Below are positions 7,964 to 16,586 of a stretch of 64,000 nucleotides of DNA, one piece after another (position 1 is the stretch's first letter; every line of letters begins with the position of its first letter). The notes beneath the pieces are model-generated. The model was not told where the DNA came from, ran no database searches, and saw only the letters and a list, made by a program, of their open reading frames with translations. Source of the DNA: an uncultured Cellulophaga sp. (GTDB lineage: Bacteria > Bacteroidota > Bacteroidia > Flavobacteriales > Flavobacteriaceae); the NCBI GenBank assembly GCA_947492955.1, contig CANLOV010000012.1, positions 31,754-95,753 on the forward strand, given 5' to 3'. Made by a program: the position numbers and the translations under genes.

Positions 7964-9019
7964 CTACAAAGCACTCATCCCTCCATCTACATTATAAAAA
8001 GTGCTTTCTTCAAATTCTTCCATTAAAATTTCAATAGCAATTTTACTACGCTTTCCGGTCTCACATAGCATATAAATAGGTTTATCTGGATTTATTTCAT
8101 CTAAACGGTCATCTACCTCAACCAAAGGAATATTAATACTACCCTCTAAATGGTCGTCTTCATACTCGTTTTCGGTACGGACATCTATTAGCTGTATGTC
8201 TGCCTTATTTTTTAGCAATTCTTGTAATTTAGCTAAAGAAACAGCAGCTATATTTACACAAGAAGCGTCTTCGTAGGTTTCTTGTAATTGTTTTATATTT
8301 AAATTTTCTGGTTGCAATTGAAATTTTATTTTTTGATATGATTGTTGTAATCCGTTAAATAATAATAGGGTACCACTTAAATTTTCTCCTATTCCTGTAA
8401 TTACTTTTACCGCCTCTAATGCTTGTAAATTACCTACTATTCCTGGTACTACTCCTAATACTCCGTTATCGTTACAATTAGGAATTTCTGCACTATTGGG
8501 CATATTAGGAAACAAACAACGATAGGTTGGTCCGCCTTGGTAATTAAACACACTTACCTGACCTTCAAAACTATGTAAGGCTCCATAGATAAATGGCTTT
8601 TTTAAAATAACACAAGCATCGTTTACTAAATACCGTGTTGCAAAATTATCGGAAGCATCTACTACCAAATCAAAATCTGCTATTATTTCTAATGCATTTT
8701 TTGGGGTTAAAAACGTATCATAAGTTTTAAATGTAGTTTCGGAATTTTGTGCCTTTAATTTCTCTAAAGCTACTTGCAATTTGGGCGCACCAATATCTGG
8801 TTCTGAATATAAAACTTGCCTTTGTAAATTACTTAGATCTACAACATCTTGCTCTACCATACCTAAAACACCTACGCCCATTGCATTTAAGTACTGTAAT
8901 ACAGGAATTCCTAATCCGCCAACGCCTATAACTAATACTTTTGCTTTGGAAAGTTTTTGTTGCGCTTCTGCCCCAAACTCTTTTAAGGTAGTTTGTCGTA
9001 TGTATCTTTTACTTTTCAA
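7964..9019 (-). CDS. moeB: MoeB/ThiF-type adenylyltransferase with C-terminal rhodanese domain
   Basis: E1-like enzymes of this type adenylate the C-terminal Gly of MoaD (or ThiS) and prepare sulfur transfer. The N-terminal ThiF domain (1-235) shows VIGVGGLGIPVLQYL, NLQRQVL and DNFATRYLVND. The rhodanese domain (about 255-351) has the active loop CETGKRS with Cys319. Of the four zinc cysteines of E. coli MoeB, only Cys168 is obvious (PTYRCLF has Thr where the first Cys would be). The start is a TTG at 9019; the frame is closed by a stop just upstream, so the gene overlaps mobA by 11 nt. Position next to moaD, moaA and mobA favours MoeB over ThiF. Confidence 0.9.
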   Translation of the reverse strand: MKSKRYIRQTTLKEFGAEAQQKLSKAKVLVIGVGGLGIPVLQYLNAMGVGVLGMVEQDVVDLSNLQRQVLYSEPDIGAPKLQVALEKLKAQNSETTFKTYDTFLTPKNALEIIADFDLVVDASDNFATRYLVNDACVILKKPFIYGALHSFEGQVSVFNYQGGPTYRCLFPNMPNSAEIPNCNDNGVLGVVPGIVGNLQALEAVKVITGIGENLSGTLLLFNGLQQSYQKIKFQLQPENLNIKQLQETYEDASCVNIAAVSLAKLQELLKNKADIQLIDVRTENEYEDDHLEGSINIPLVEVDDRLDEINPDKPIYMLCETGKRSKIAIEILMEEFEESTFYNVDGGMSAL

Positions 9020-9602
9020 TTTGTTTTATTTTTAGTTGGGCAATTTTATATTCTTCTTTAGAATTTGTATTGAACAAAACTTCTTCATTTTCTGGAAAAA
9101 CCAAAGCTACATTATGTTCTAATAAAAATTTTCGAGGGCTTTTACTTGCTCCTTTGTTTAAAAACGTAATTGCTTTTTTTAAGCCATTAGGTTCCCAAAT
9201 AGCACATAGGGGTTCTGGTAATTTACTTGCTCTGGAAGCAAAAGCCGTGCTTATTTTTGTGCCATCTCTTTCTTTTACCAACTGCGCTATAGCTTTATTA
9301 TTTAACAAAGGTAAATCGCAAGCTATCACTAACCAAGCTACTTCTGTATATTTATGATGTGCACTTAAAATACCATTAAATGGTCCTTTATATGTATTAT
9401 CATCTAAAATAGTTTTAAATGCTGGTGAAACTTCTGGTACTTGCTCCTTGCGAACACTTAAAAAAACGTCATCGCAAAAGTTTTGCAAGAGTTGGTATGC
9501 ATACTCTTGCTGGGGTATTCCATGATACTCTATACGCCCTTTATCTGTTCCCATACGGGTACTTTTACCACCAGATAATACAAGTCCGTATAACTTTTTC
9601 AT
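9009..9602 (-). CDS. mobA: Molybdenum cofactor guanylyltransferase MobA-like
   Basis: MobA links GMP from GTP to molybdopterin, giving the guanine dinucleotide form of the cofactor. The signature LVLSGGKSTRMGTDKG is at residues 7-22, with the nucleotide-binding Gly-rich loop and Lys. WLVIACDLPLLNN, near residue 93, holds the metal-binding Asp. The 197 residues are normal for the family. Small NTP transferases of the same fold (such as MocA) remain possible, but the operon with moaA and moaD supports MobA. The product presumably serves enzymes outside this window. Confidence 0.88.
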   Translation of the reverse strand: MKKLYGLVLSGGKSTRMGTDKGRIEYHGIPQQEYAYQLLQNFCDDVFLSVRKEQVPEVSPAFKTILDDNTYKGPFNGILSAHHKYTEVAWLVIACDLPLLNNKAIAQLVKERDGTKISTAFASRASKLPEPLCAIWEPNGLKKAITFLNKGASKSPRKFLLEHNVALVFPENEEVLFNTNSKEEYKIAQLKIKQIEK

Positions 9603-9620
9603 ACCATTAAAATAAAATAA

Positions 9621-10607
9621 TTATCCACCAATAGAGGTCATAGAACTATCAAAAACAGAAGAAGAATGTAATTTTTGCGCTTCAAAACCTGTTTTTGCTT
9701 TACTTCCTATGGCTTTTAAAACGTAAGCAATTACATTTTGTTCTGCATTTTCGCCTCTTAGAATATCTCTTAGGTTTGTGCTTGGCTTTGCATACAAACA
9801 AGTAACTACATCTCCGGTAGCAGATATTCGTAACCTATTGCAAGTACCACAAAATGTACGGCTAAAAGATGGTATTAAACCAAACGTACTTTTATGTCCT
9901 TTAATTTTATAATTTACAGAGGTAGATGTTTTAGGCGATGGTAATAATTCTATTTCAGAATATTTAGATTTTATATGATTTAAAATATTTTCGTAGGTCC
10001 AATTAATAGTATTAAATGTTTTAGACCCTCCGTTAAATGGCATTTCTTCTAAAAAACGTACACCAATATCATAATTCTTCATCAACTCTAAAATGGGTAA
10101 TATATCTTCTGTATTTTGTCCGTCTAAAACAATAAAATTTACCCGTACGTTAAATCCTTCTGTGATTAAACGTAGTAGGTTATTATAAACAGTTTCAAAC
10201 TCGTTTCTTCTTGTTATGCGCTCAAAAGATTCTTTGCTAATAGCATCTAAACTTACGTTTATATTTTTTATACCTAATTGCTTTAACTCATCTATATGCG
10301 GCCCTATAAGCGTTGCATTTGTAGTAATAGAGATATCGTTTAAGCCTTTTAGTGTAGTTAGGTTTCGTAATAAAACCATTAAATCTTTACGTACAAAAGG
10401 TTCTCCTCCTGTAATTCGGATTTTATTAACGCCTTGCCCAACCATAATTTTACTTAACGTAAAAAGCTCTTCCAGTGTAAATAATTTGTCTTTCTTAACA
10501 AAATTAATTCCTTCTGCTGGCATACAATAATTACAGCGTAGATTACAACGGTCTGTAACGGACAAACGCAGATAATCTATTACTCTATTATGGTTATCTA
10601 TTAACAT
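9621..10607 (-). CDS. moaA: GTP 3',8-cyclase MoaA
   Basis: MoaA is a radical SAM enzyme that, with MoaC, converts GTP to cyclic pyranopterin monophosphate, the first step of molybdenum cofactor synthesis. The SAM cluster motif is CNLRCNYC (Cys21, 25, 28). The second cluster uses Cys253, Cys256 and Cys270 (FCGTCNRLRIS and VVTCLYA). The C-terminal end is SIGG, the Gly-Gly tail needed for activity. The length of 328 is standard. A TATCTTTG on the minus strand at 10643-10650 could give an internal promoter just upstream. Confidence 0.96.
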   Translation of the reverse strand: MLIDNHNRVIDYLRLSVTDRCNLRCNYCMPAEGINFVKKDKLFTLEELFTLSKIMVGQGVNKIRITGGEPFVRKDLMVLLRNLTTLKGLNDISITTNATLIGPHIDELKQLGIKNINVSLDAISKESFERITRRNEFETVYNNLLRLITEGFNVRVNFIVLDGQNTEDILPILELMKNYDIGVRFLEEMPFNGGSKTFNTINWTYENILNHIKSKYSEIELLPSPKTSTSVNYKIKGHKSTFGLIPSFSRTFCGTCNRLRISATGDVVTCLYAKPSTNLRDILRGENAEQNVIAYVLKAIGSKAKTGFEAQKLHSSSVFDSSMTSIGG

Positions 10608-10652
10608 ATAACTTAATTATTAGGCTACTCTTTGTATAGAAACAAAGATACA

Positions 10653-10898
10653 TTATCCGCCACTAACTGGTGGTATTAATGCTATTTCATCGTATGTATC
10701 TATAGCAGTATTATCTTTTGCGTAATTATTGTTAACTGCCACTGCTAAAGATGATAGTTTTTTTAAGTCTGGATATGTATTTGACAAATAATCTTTTAAT
10801 GCCTTTACTGTTTTTAAGGAACTTACCTTAGCAACGGGAATAGATAAAGATGAACATCCAACTATATCTTTTGTTATTCCAAATAATAATATATTCAT
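10653..10898 (-). CDS. moaD: Molybdopterin synthase sulfur carrier subunit MoaD
   Basis: This 81-residue ubiquitin-like protein ends in LIPPVSGG. Its terminal Gly-Gly is adenylated by MoeB and converted to a thiocarboxylate, the sulfur donor for molybdopterin. The N-terminal beta strand MNILLFGITKDIVG and the middle LKDYLSNTYPDLKKL are typical. It is the first gene of the minus-strand moaD-moaA-mobA-moeB run. The partner subunit MoaE is not encoded here. Confidence 0.9.
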   Translation of the reverse strand: MNILLFGITKDIVGCSSLSIPVAKVSSLKTVKALKDYLSNTYPDLKKLSSLAVAVNNNYAKDNTAIDTYDEIALIPPVSGG

Positions 10899-10972
10899 CT
10901 TCTTTCTCTTTCTTTAATAATCTATAAAACATACGGAAAAACACCACTTTTTAGATTATTATCTTTCTGTAA

Positions 10973-10980
10973 CAAAGTTA
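10973..10980 (-). promoter_or_regulatory. Possible -7 element of the moaD operon
   Basis: TAACTTTG on the minus strand fits TAnnTTTG and lies 75 nt upstream of the moaD ATG. I see no clear -33 TTTG at the right distance, so this is a moderate match only. Confidence 0.35.
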
Positions 10981-11102
10981 TAAAAACCTCTTTTTGTTTC
11001 TACCGTATAAAACGTTAAATATTATTTCAATTTATAAAGTAGGGTTTTTGCTTAGATAGTTGTTTTAAAAGTAACAACCCCAATTACCAAACCTTAAAAG
11101 CT

Positions 11103-11315
11103 ATGATAATCATTTATAAAAATATTATTATGGGTATAATTAAAGAAATTATTCAACTTAGCGCTATAGGCGCATTATCTAAATGGCACAAAGCGTTTGT
11201 ACTTTTACTATTTTCCGTCATTGTAGTTACATTATTAACAATGTTAACTGTGCTAATTGTAAACGGAAATGGCGCTAGTATTAATTTTGGTTATTTATAC
11301 CATACGGATTATTAG
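11103..11315 (+). CDS. Small membrane protein of unknown function
   Basis: An open frame of 70 codons with one strong transmembrane helix (AFVLLLFSVIVVTLLTMLTVLIV, about residues 31-53), preceded by a short amphipathic segment IKEIIQLSAIGALSKWHK. The ATG at 11130 (giving MGIIKEIIQLS and 61 residues) is an equally good or better start. It ends 2 nt from the convergent M14 gene. I do not recognise a named family; length and topology suggest an inner-membrane accessory peptide. Confidence 0.5.
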   Translation: MIIIYKNIIMGIIKEIIQLSAIGALSKWHKAFVLLLFSVIVVTLLTMLTVLIVNGNGASINFGYLYHTDY

Positions 11316-11316
11316 G

Positions 11317-12789
11317 CTACCTATAAATCATCGCATTTTCAAAACTACCTTTGTCTTTTTGTAAATCGATAAGAAATCCGTTTACAACTGCATATGCTAT
11401 TTTATTGTCTTTCTTCAATAAAAAAGTAGGGTTTATACCTACTTCTAAATGTAGTGGTGGCACCTCATAAAAACTACTAATTACATGTAATGGTTTTGCC
11501 ACTTGTAGCTGTGCAGATGGTATATTTTTAACTCTAACATATGTGTATCCCTGTTTTAATAATGCCATAGCATCTAACTTAGCATATTCCTTTATTGTAT
11601 TTAGTATTTTAGGATATACTTTTCCTTCTGTAACCGTATAATCGGTTCCCTTAAAAGTTTCATAGCCGTAATACGTAGATAAATCTCCCTGGTCTAAAAT
11701 TCTACTACTATAATAAAAATCATCATGCGCATCATTATCTACCTCTAGCCTATTAATTCCAATATCTAAAATATGCTTATTACCTAAAAGTTCATAGGTA
11801 ACAGCTTCTAATTTTAAATCGAAAAGCTTACGATCATTCTCTGGTATTTTATCATAATCTGATAAAGGTATATCTACATAATTCTGTTTTGCTATGGTAT
11901 ATATAGCCGATAGAATTGATACATAATTTAATTTACGTATTTCTTGTTTTTCTACATCATTTGCATATCCACCAGATTCTATTAAAATAGTACTTGTTCC
12001 CCATTTTTGTATATTATCTCCAAAAGCTCTAGGTTCAAAATCATCGTTGTACTTGCCTACTTGTCCTGGTGCATATTTTTGAATAATAGCATTCATAAAT
12101 GCAATAACCTTCATTGCATTACCACGTACTTCATTAATATCTTTCTCGTAATTATAAGCTGGTGCTAAATAAGATATTGTTGCTGGCTTATCTGTTAATT
12201 CTGCATTATAGTATGTGCTTTGATCGTGTAAATTAAATCCAAAATCTGCTTGCAAGCTATCTCTAACGCGCTTTAATGTTATACCTTCTGGAGATTGTAA
12301 TCTTAAAGCGTCTCTATTAATATCTATACCTAAAGTGTTTCTCCTTTTATATACCTCTGCTCCATCTGGGTTTAACATTGGTAAAAAATGAAGCGTTAAA
12401 TTTTCTAGAATAGCTTTCTTTTCGCTCTTAAAATCGTTACTATCTAAAAAATTAAAAATATCAAAAATAGCTTGGGTTGCCGTAGGTTCATTTCCATGCA
12501 TTTGCGACCATAAAAAAACACTTGTTTTACCGCTACCAATACTTATTAAAGATAAATCTCTACCCTCTATTGATTTTCCTACTACTTGTACCTTAAATTT
12601 AGAATTAGTAGCATACTTGGCTATTAATGGCTGAATATCTTTATGCTTAATCCTTCTTTTCTCTATACTTTGCTCTTTATACTCATCATAAGTTTCATAT
12701 AAGGCTGTTGTTATATTCTTTTCTTGGCAAGCGCCAAATACACACACAAGTAAAGTTACTGTTAAGGTGGTAAAAATTTTAATCTTCAT
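11317..12789 (-). CDS. M14 family zinc carboxypeptidase, lipoprotein
   Basis: A 490-residue M14 metallopeptidase with a lipoprotein signal (hydrophobic residues 3-20, lipobox FGAC, Cys21), so anchored outside the cytosol. Zinc ligands are His98 and Glu101 in SQMHGNEPTA and His188 in FNLHDQS; Arg159 in DINRDA binds the substrate carboxylate; the catalytic Glu is Glu271 in ILIESGGY. The peptidase domain covers about 50-310; the C-terminal 180 residues are not recognised. M14 enzymes cut C-terminal residues from peptides, in some bacteria from peptidoglycan stems. It overlaps the upstream amidase gene by 11 nt, which would fit cell-wall peptide turnover (inference). Confidence 0.9.
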   Translation of the reverse strand: MKIKIFTTLTVTLLVCVFGACQEKNITTALYETYDEYKEQSIEKRRIKHKDIQPLIAKYATNSKFKVQVVGKSIEGRDLSLISIGSGKTSVFLWSQMHGNEPTATQAIFDIFNFLDSNDFKSEKKAILENLTLHFLPMLNPDGAEVYKRRNTLGIDINRDALRLQSPEGITLKRVRDSLQADFGFNLHDQSTYYNAELTDKPATISYLAPAYNYEKDINEVRGNAMKVIAFMNAIIQKYAPGQVGKYNDDFEPRAFGDNIQKWGTSTILIESGGYANDVEKQEIRKLNYVSILSAIYTIAKQNYVDIPLSDYDKIPENDRKLFDLKLEAVTYELLGNKHILDIGINRLEVDNDAHDDFYYSSRILDQGDLSTYYGYETFKGTDYTVTEGKVYPKILNTIKEYAKLDAMALLKQGYTYVRVKNIPSAQLQVAKPLHVISSFYEVPPLHLEVGINPTFLLKKDNKIAYAVVNGFLIDLQKDKGSFENAMIYR

Positions 12790-13447
12790 ATATTACATTC
12801 TTTTCTGGAGTTGGTTTAAAATTAAGATTTTTGGTGGCTTTTTTTACTTTTTCTAAAAAATCTTTTCCAGGATCAACTTTTTTAGTTCTATAGTTCGCAT
12901 CTTTTTCTAACCACAATTCGTGATTTACAAAATTAGTATACTCATAATGCCCAATTAAATAATCTATCTCATATTTTTCTTTTAAATATTTCACCAACCA
13001 TATATTAGCCTCTAATTGTTCTTTTGTTAAAGGTTTTTCTGGCCCGCCAACATTCTCTATCCCAATGGCACAATGATTTAAACCAATAACGTGCCTAGCC
13101 ATTATAGTTTCTTTCATTAATCTATAAATAGTACCATCTTGGTCTACTAAAAAATGAGCAGATACATTTAAATTACCAGCACCTTTTATATCTGGCCTTG
13201 TATTAGCAAGTGTTACATTTTTAAAAGCTTTAAACGATTTTTCTAATGTTGGTATAGCTGTCCAATGCAACACAATTATTTTAGGGCTAATTGTAGGCGC
13301 TATCTGCTTTATATTATAATGCTCTTGTAGATATTGTAGTGTTAATTCTTTTCTTTCTTTATTAAAAACAATAGGCTTATCTATTATTTTTTTAGATTGT
13401 GCACAAGAAATTAAAAAAAGGAATGGTAAAAAATAAAGTAATCTCAT
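12779..13447 (-). CDS. N-acetylmuramoyl-L-alanine amidase, lipoprotein
   Basis: An Amidase_2 (PGRP-type) zinc amidase that cuts between MurNAc and L-Ala of peptidoglycan or its fragments. The N-terminal MRLLYFLPFLFLISCAQ is a lipoprotein signal with Cys at position 15 in LISC. Candidate zinc ligands are the His of IVLHWTAIPT and those of ARHVIGLNHCAIGIEN; DYLIGHYEYTN also matches the family. I chose the ATG at 13447 rather than a TTG two codons upstream, because it starts the signal peptide cleanly. It is translationally coupled (11-nt overlap) to the M14 peptidase. Confidence 0.88.
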   Translation of the reverse strand: MRLLYFLPFLFLISCAQSKKIIDKPIVFNKERKELTLQYLQEHYNIKQIAPTISPKIIVLHWTAIPTLEKSFKAFKNVTLANTRPDIKGAGNLNVSAHFLVDQDGTIYRLMKETIMARHVIGLNHCAIGIENVGGPEKPLTKEQLEANIWLVKYLKEKYEIDYLIGHYEYTNFVNHELWLEKDANYRTKKVDPGKDFLEKVKKATKNLNFKPTPEKNVIYED

Positions 13448-13536
13448 AAACAAATATACACTCTAATACAATACTATTATTACAAATTTGTACGTTTATA
13501 TATTTTATATTTACCTTAAAAGTGAAAACCTAAAAA

Positions 13537-13866
13537 ATGGATTTACAAGATCAATTAAAAAATCTTTTTCCAGAACATGTTTCAGAAGAAAAAGAAGATA
13601 CTACTCCTACTGAAAAAGGTATTTGGATGCAAGAAGACCCTATTATTTGTAAGTATGAGAAAAGAAAGGGAAAACCAATTACTATTATAGAAGGATATAC
13701 TGGAGCCGATGATGATTTTAAAAAACTGGCCAAAGAGATAAAGAAAAAACTTAGTGTTGGGGGTAGTTTTAAAAACGAAACCATTATAATACAAGGAGAC
13801 TACAGAGATAAAATTATGGCCCTTTTAAAAGATAAAGGCTTTAAAGTGAAACGTGTAGGAGGTTAG
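13537..13866 (+). CDS. SUI1/eIF1-like translation factor (YciH family)
   Basis: This 109-residue protein matches bacterial SUI1 (YciH): a disordered acidic N-terminus, then from about residue 42 the KRKGKPITIIEGYTGADDDF core. Next come KKLAKEIKKKLSVGGSFKNE and the closing IIIQGDYRDKIMALLKDKGF with KVKRVGG. YciH in E. coli can take part in start-site selection in vitro; its cellular role is unsettled. It is divergent from the amidase gene and precedes the DUF1835 gene by 66 nt. Confidence 0.93.
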   Translation: MDLQDQLKNLFPEHVSEEKEDTTPTEKGIWMQEDPIICKYEKRKGKPITIIEGYTGADDDFKKLAKEIKKKLSVGGSFKNETIIIQGDYRDKIMALLKDKGFKVKRVGG

Positions 13867-13932
13867 TTTTTTGTTAATTTCTTTTTAATTAGTAACATTA
13901 AATAGTACTTTTAAAACTTAAACCAACACCTA

Positions 13933-14856
13933 ATGAGTACTCAATTACACATTACCAACGGCGACATGTTTACCAAGAAACTTAAGTCGCTAAACATTAA
14001 AGGGGATATTATAACCTGGAGAGAAATGCTATGTGAAGGCCAAACATTAAATAATGTTGGCAGTGAATCTTTTTGGAAAACACGTTTTGACTTCCTTAAT
14101 AAGAATTATAAAATTTCTAAAGCTACCTTTGTAGAAAAGACATTAAAGGAATACCGTTCTTTGTGTAATCATAAACAACAAGACCAAATTGTTTTATGGT
14201 TTGGTAATGATTTATTTTGTCAGATAAATTTATTGGCTGTTGTTAGTTGGTTAAAGTCGCATAGAAAATATGCTGAAATATCGCTAGTTGTAAATAATAG
14301 TAAAACAGAATCTTTTGAGTTAGATGATTTATCTACAGAAGCGTTAAAAAGTTCTTTTGAAAATAGAACAGTATTAACGCAAGACGATATTGAATATGCA
14401 GATTATATATGGCAATTGTATTGTAGTGATAATCCTATTAGGTTAGAAAATTTAACCAATTATAAAAATTATAGTTTTAAATATTTACCAGAGGCAATAA
14501 CTGCACACTTAAAACGTTTTCCGACCATTAAAAACGGATTAAACAGTATAGAAAATAATCTTTTACATATAGCATCTAACAAAAAAATAGTTTCAAAAAA
14601 ACAATTATTAGAAACTGCCTTAGACTCTCAAAAAAAATATGGTTTTGGAGATTTACAACACGAAAAAATTATTTCTTCTTTAAGACCTTTATTCTCTAAC
14701 TTTAACCCTGTAAGATTAACAAAAAAAGGAAAAGAAATATTAGAAGGCAAAACCAATTACTACTCTTTTATTAAAAATGATAATATTTATTTAGGTGGTG
14801 CTCTAAAATATAACTTTTTATATAATTCTGCTTCTGACAGAATATTAAAACTATAA
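13933..14856 (+). CDS. DUF1835 domain-containing protein
   Basis: This 307-residue cytosolic protein begins with the DUF1835 signature (LHITNGDMFTKKLKSLNIKG, then ITWREMLCEGQT) and an IVLWFGNDLFCQINLLAV segment near residue 95. The C-terminal part from about residue 200 is helical and may be a winged-helix region (LLETALDSQKKYGFGDLQ to NFNPVRLTKKGKEIL). The function is unknown. It is the first of three genes with 2-nt and 1-nt gaps, followed by a nucleoside phosphorylase and a cytosolic binding-protein homologue. The conserved trio suggests a shared small-molecule task. Confidence 0.85.
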   Translation: MSTQLHITNGDMFTKKLKSLNIKGDIITWREMLCEGQTLNNVGSESFWKTRFDFLNKNYKISKATFVEKTLKEYRSLCNHKQQDQIVLWFGNDLFCQINLLAVVSWLKSHRKYAEISLVVNNSKTESFELDDLSTEALKSSFENRTVLTQDDIEYADYIWQLYCSDNPIRLENLTNYKNYSFKYLPEAITAHLKRFPTIKNGLNSIENNLLHIASNKKIVSKKQLLETALDSQKKYGFGDLQHEKIISSLRPLFSNFNPVRLTKKGKEILEGKTNYYSFIKNDNIYLGGALKYNFLYNSASDRILKL

Positions 14857-14858
14857 AC

Positions 14859-15728
14859 ATGCAATTAAGTCCGTCTGAGCTTATTCTAAATGCGGATAAT
14901 AGCATTTACCATTTAAATTTACTTCCAGAAGATATAGCCAACACAATTATTACAGTAGGAGACCCAGACCGGGTTGCTAGTGTTTCTAAATATTTTGATA
15001 CCATTGAAGTTAAAAAAGGAAAACGAGAATTTTATACACATACAGGTACCTTAAATGGTAAAAGAATTACTGTAATCTCTACAGGTATAGGTACAGATAA
15101 TATAGATATTGTTTTAAATGAGTTAGATGCGCTCGTTAATATCGATTTTAAAACAAGAAGTGTTAAGACACATAAAACAAGCCTAGATATTATAAGAATT
15201 GGTACATCTGGAGCTATACAACCAGAAATACCAATTGATTCTTTTTTAGTAAGTGAATATGCTATTGGTTTTGATAATTTACTTCATTTTTATGATAGTG
15301 AGCATATACAATACCACGATATGCAAAATGCTTTTACCGCACATACAAATTGGTTTTCACATAAGTCTACTCCCTATATCGTTAAAGCAGATGATAGTCT
15401 TTTAAAAAAAATAATATCTGATAATATTCAGGTAGGTTTCACAGCAACCAATGTTGGTTTTTATGGCCCTCAAGGAAGACAAGTGCGACTAAAAACGCAG
15501 GATACAAACCTAAATACTAAATTATCTAGTTTTGCTTATAACAATTTAAAAATCACAAATTTAGAAATGGAAACTTCTGGCATATATGGCCTATCTAAAC
15601 TTTTAGGACATAAAGCTGTTTCTTTAAATTGTATTTTAGCTAACAGAAGTACCGGAGATTTTTCTAAAAACCCTTCAAAAGCAGTAGATTTGCTTATAAA
15701 AGACACATTACATAAACTTACCGCGTAA
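14859..15728 (+). CDS. Nucleoside phosphorylase (PNP/UDP family)
   Basis: This 289-residue enzyme belongs to the PNP_UDP_1 superfamily, which splits nucleosides with phosphate into base and ribose 1-phosphate. The phosphate-binding loop is TVGDPDRVASVSKYF near residue 33, with GTLNGKRITVISTGIGTDN, the IRIGTSGAIQPEIPIDSFLV strand and the NLEMETSGIYGL motif that contacts the ribose. Purine or uridine specificity cannot be assigned. It follows the DUF1835 gene by 2 nt and precedes the substrate-binding-like gene by 1 nt, so the three are clearly co-transcribed. Confidence 0.9.
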   Translation: MQLSPSELILNADNSIYHLNLLPEDIANTIITVGDPDRVASVSKYFDTIEVKKGKREFYTHTGTLNGKRITVISTGIGTDNIDIVLNELDALVNIDFKTRSVKTHKTSLDIIRIGTSGAIQPEIPIDSFLVSEYAIGFDNLLHFYDSEHIQYHDMQNAFTAHTNWFSHKSTPYIVKADDSLLKKIISDNIQVGFTATNVGFYGPQGRQVRLKTQDTNLNTKLSSFAYNNLKITNLEMETSGIYGLSKLLGHKAVSLNCILANRSTGDFSKNPSKAVDLLIKDTLHKLTA

Positions 15729-15729
15729 C

Positions 15730-16575
15730 ATGAAAACTGTAAAAATTATTGGTGTTCCCGAGCATTTTAACATGCCTTGGCATTTAGCAATTGAAGAAGG
15801 TGCTTTTGAAGAAAGAGGCATAGATTTACAATGGACAGATATTCCTGAAGGTACAGGAAGAATGTGTCAAATGTTACAAGACAATGAAACGGATTTAGCT
15901 ATTATACTTACAGAAGGTATTGTAAAAAGTATTTCTGGAGGAAATCCTACAAAAATAGTACAAGAATATATTGCTACTCCTTTACAATGGGGCATACATG
16001 TTGCAGCAGATAGTAACTATAAAACTGTTGCCGATATAGAAAATACAAAAGCTGCAATTAGCAGATATGGTAGTGGTAGCCACTTAATGGCATATGTAAA
16101 TGCGCAAAATAATAATTGGAATACCGAAAATCTTAAATTTGAAGTGGTTAATAATTTAAGTGATGCAATAGAAAATCTTACTAATGGTACTGCTGATTAT
16201 TTTATGTGGGAGCATTTTACAACAAAACCATTAGTAGATAATGGCACATTTAGAAGATTAGACGATTGTCCTACTCCTTGGCCTTGTTTTGTTATTGCTG
16301 CGAGTACAAACTTTATTACAGAGCACAACAAAACATTACATCATATTTTAGAAATTATAAATTTATATACCGAAGAGTTTAAATCTATTCCTAGTATAGA
16401 TAAAACTTTAGCCAATAAATATGAACTTAAATTAGAAGACATAATATCATGGCTAAGTATTACCAAATGGAGTCAGTCTCAAATAAAAGAAGCTACAATT
16501 AAGCAAGTACAAAAGCAACTGTTAGATTTAAATCTTATAGAAAAAGAAGTTGCTATAGACTCATTAATAATATAA
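15730..16575 (+). CDS. Cytosolic substrate-binding-protein homologue (NMT1/THI5-like fold)
   Basis: This 281-residue protein resembles type II periplasmic binding proteins of the NMT1/THI5 and sulfonate/nitrate group: KIIGVPEHFNMPWHLAIEEG, FEERGIDLQWTDIPEG, a cleft segment CQMLQDNETDLAIILTEGIV, and AAISRYGSGSHLMAYV. It has no signal peptide or lipobox, and no ABC permease or ATPase gene is nearby, so it is likely a soluble cytosolic protein, either a ligand sensor or an enzyme. Thi5-like proteins make a pyrimidine from PLP, but the Thi5 active-site motif is not evident. Its operon with a nucleoside phosphorylase hints at a nucleobase-like ligand (inference). Confidence 0.82.
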   Translation: MKTVKIIGVPEHFNMPWHLAIEEGAFEERGIDLQWTDIPEGTGRMCQMLQDNETDLAIILTEGIVKSISGGNPTKIVQEYIATPLQWGIHVAADSNYKTVADIENTKAAISRYGSGSHLMAYVNAQNNNWNTENLKFEVVNNLSDAIENLTNGTADYFMWEHFTTKPLVDNGTFRRLDDCPTPWPCFVIAASTNFITEHNKTLHHILEIINLYTEEFKSIPSIDKTLANKYELKLEDIISWLSITKWSQSQIKEATIKQVQKQLLDLNLIEKEVAIDSLII

Positions 16576-16586
16576 CGCTAATTAAA

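Noticed and set aside
8749..9035. Plus-strand frames opposite moeB
   Set aside because: They lie over conserved ThiF codons; composition is that of the reverse strand.
10643..10650. TATCTTTG between moaD and moaA as a separate promoter
   Set aside because: It fits the -7 pattern but overlaps a 7-bp hairpin and has no -33 partner; I only mention it under moaA.
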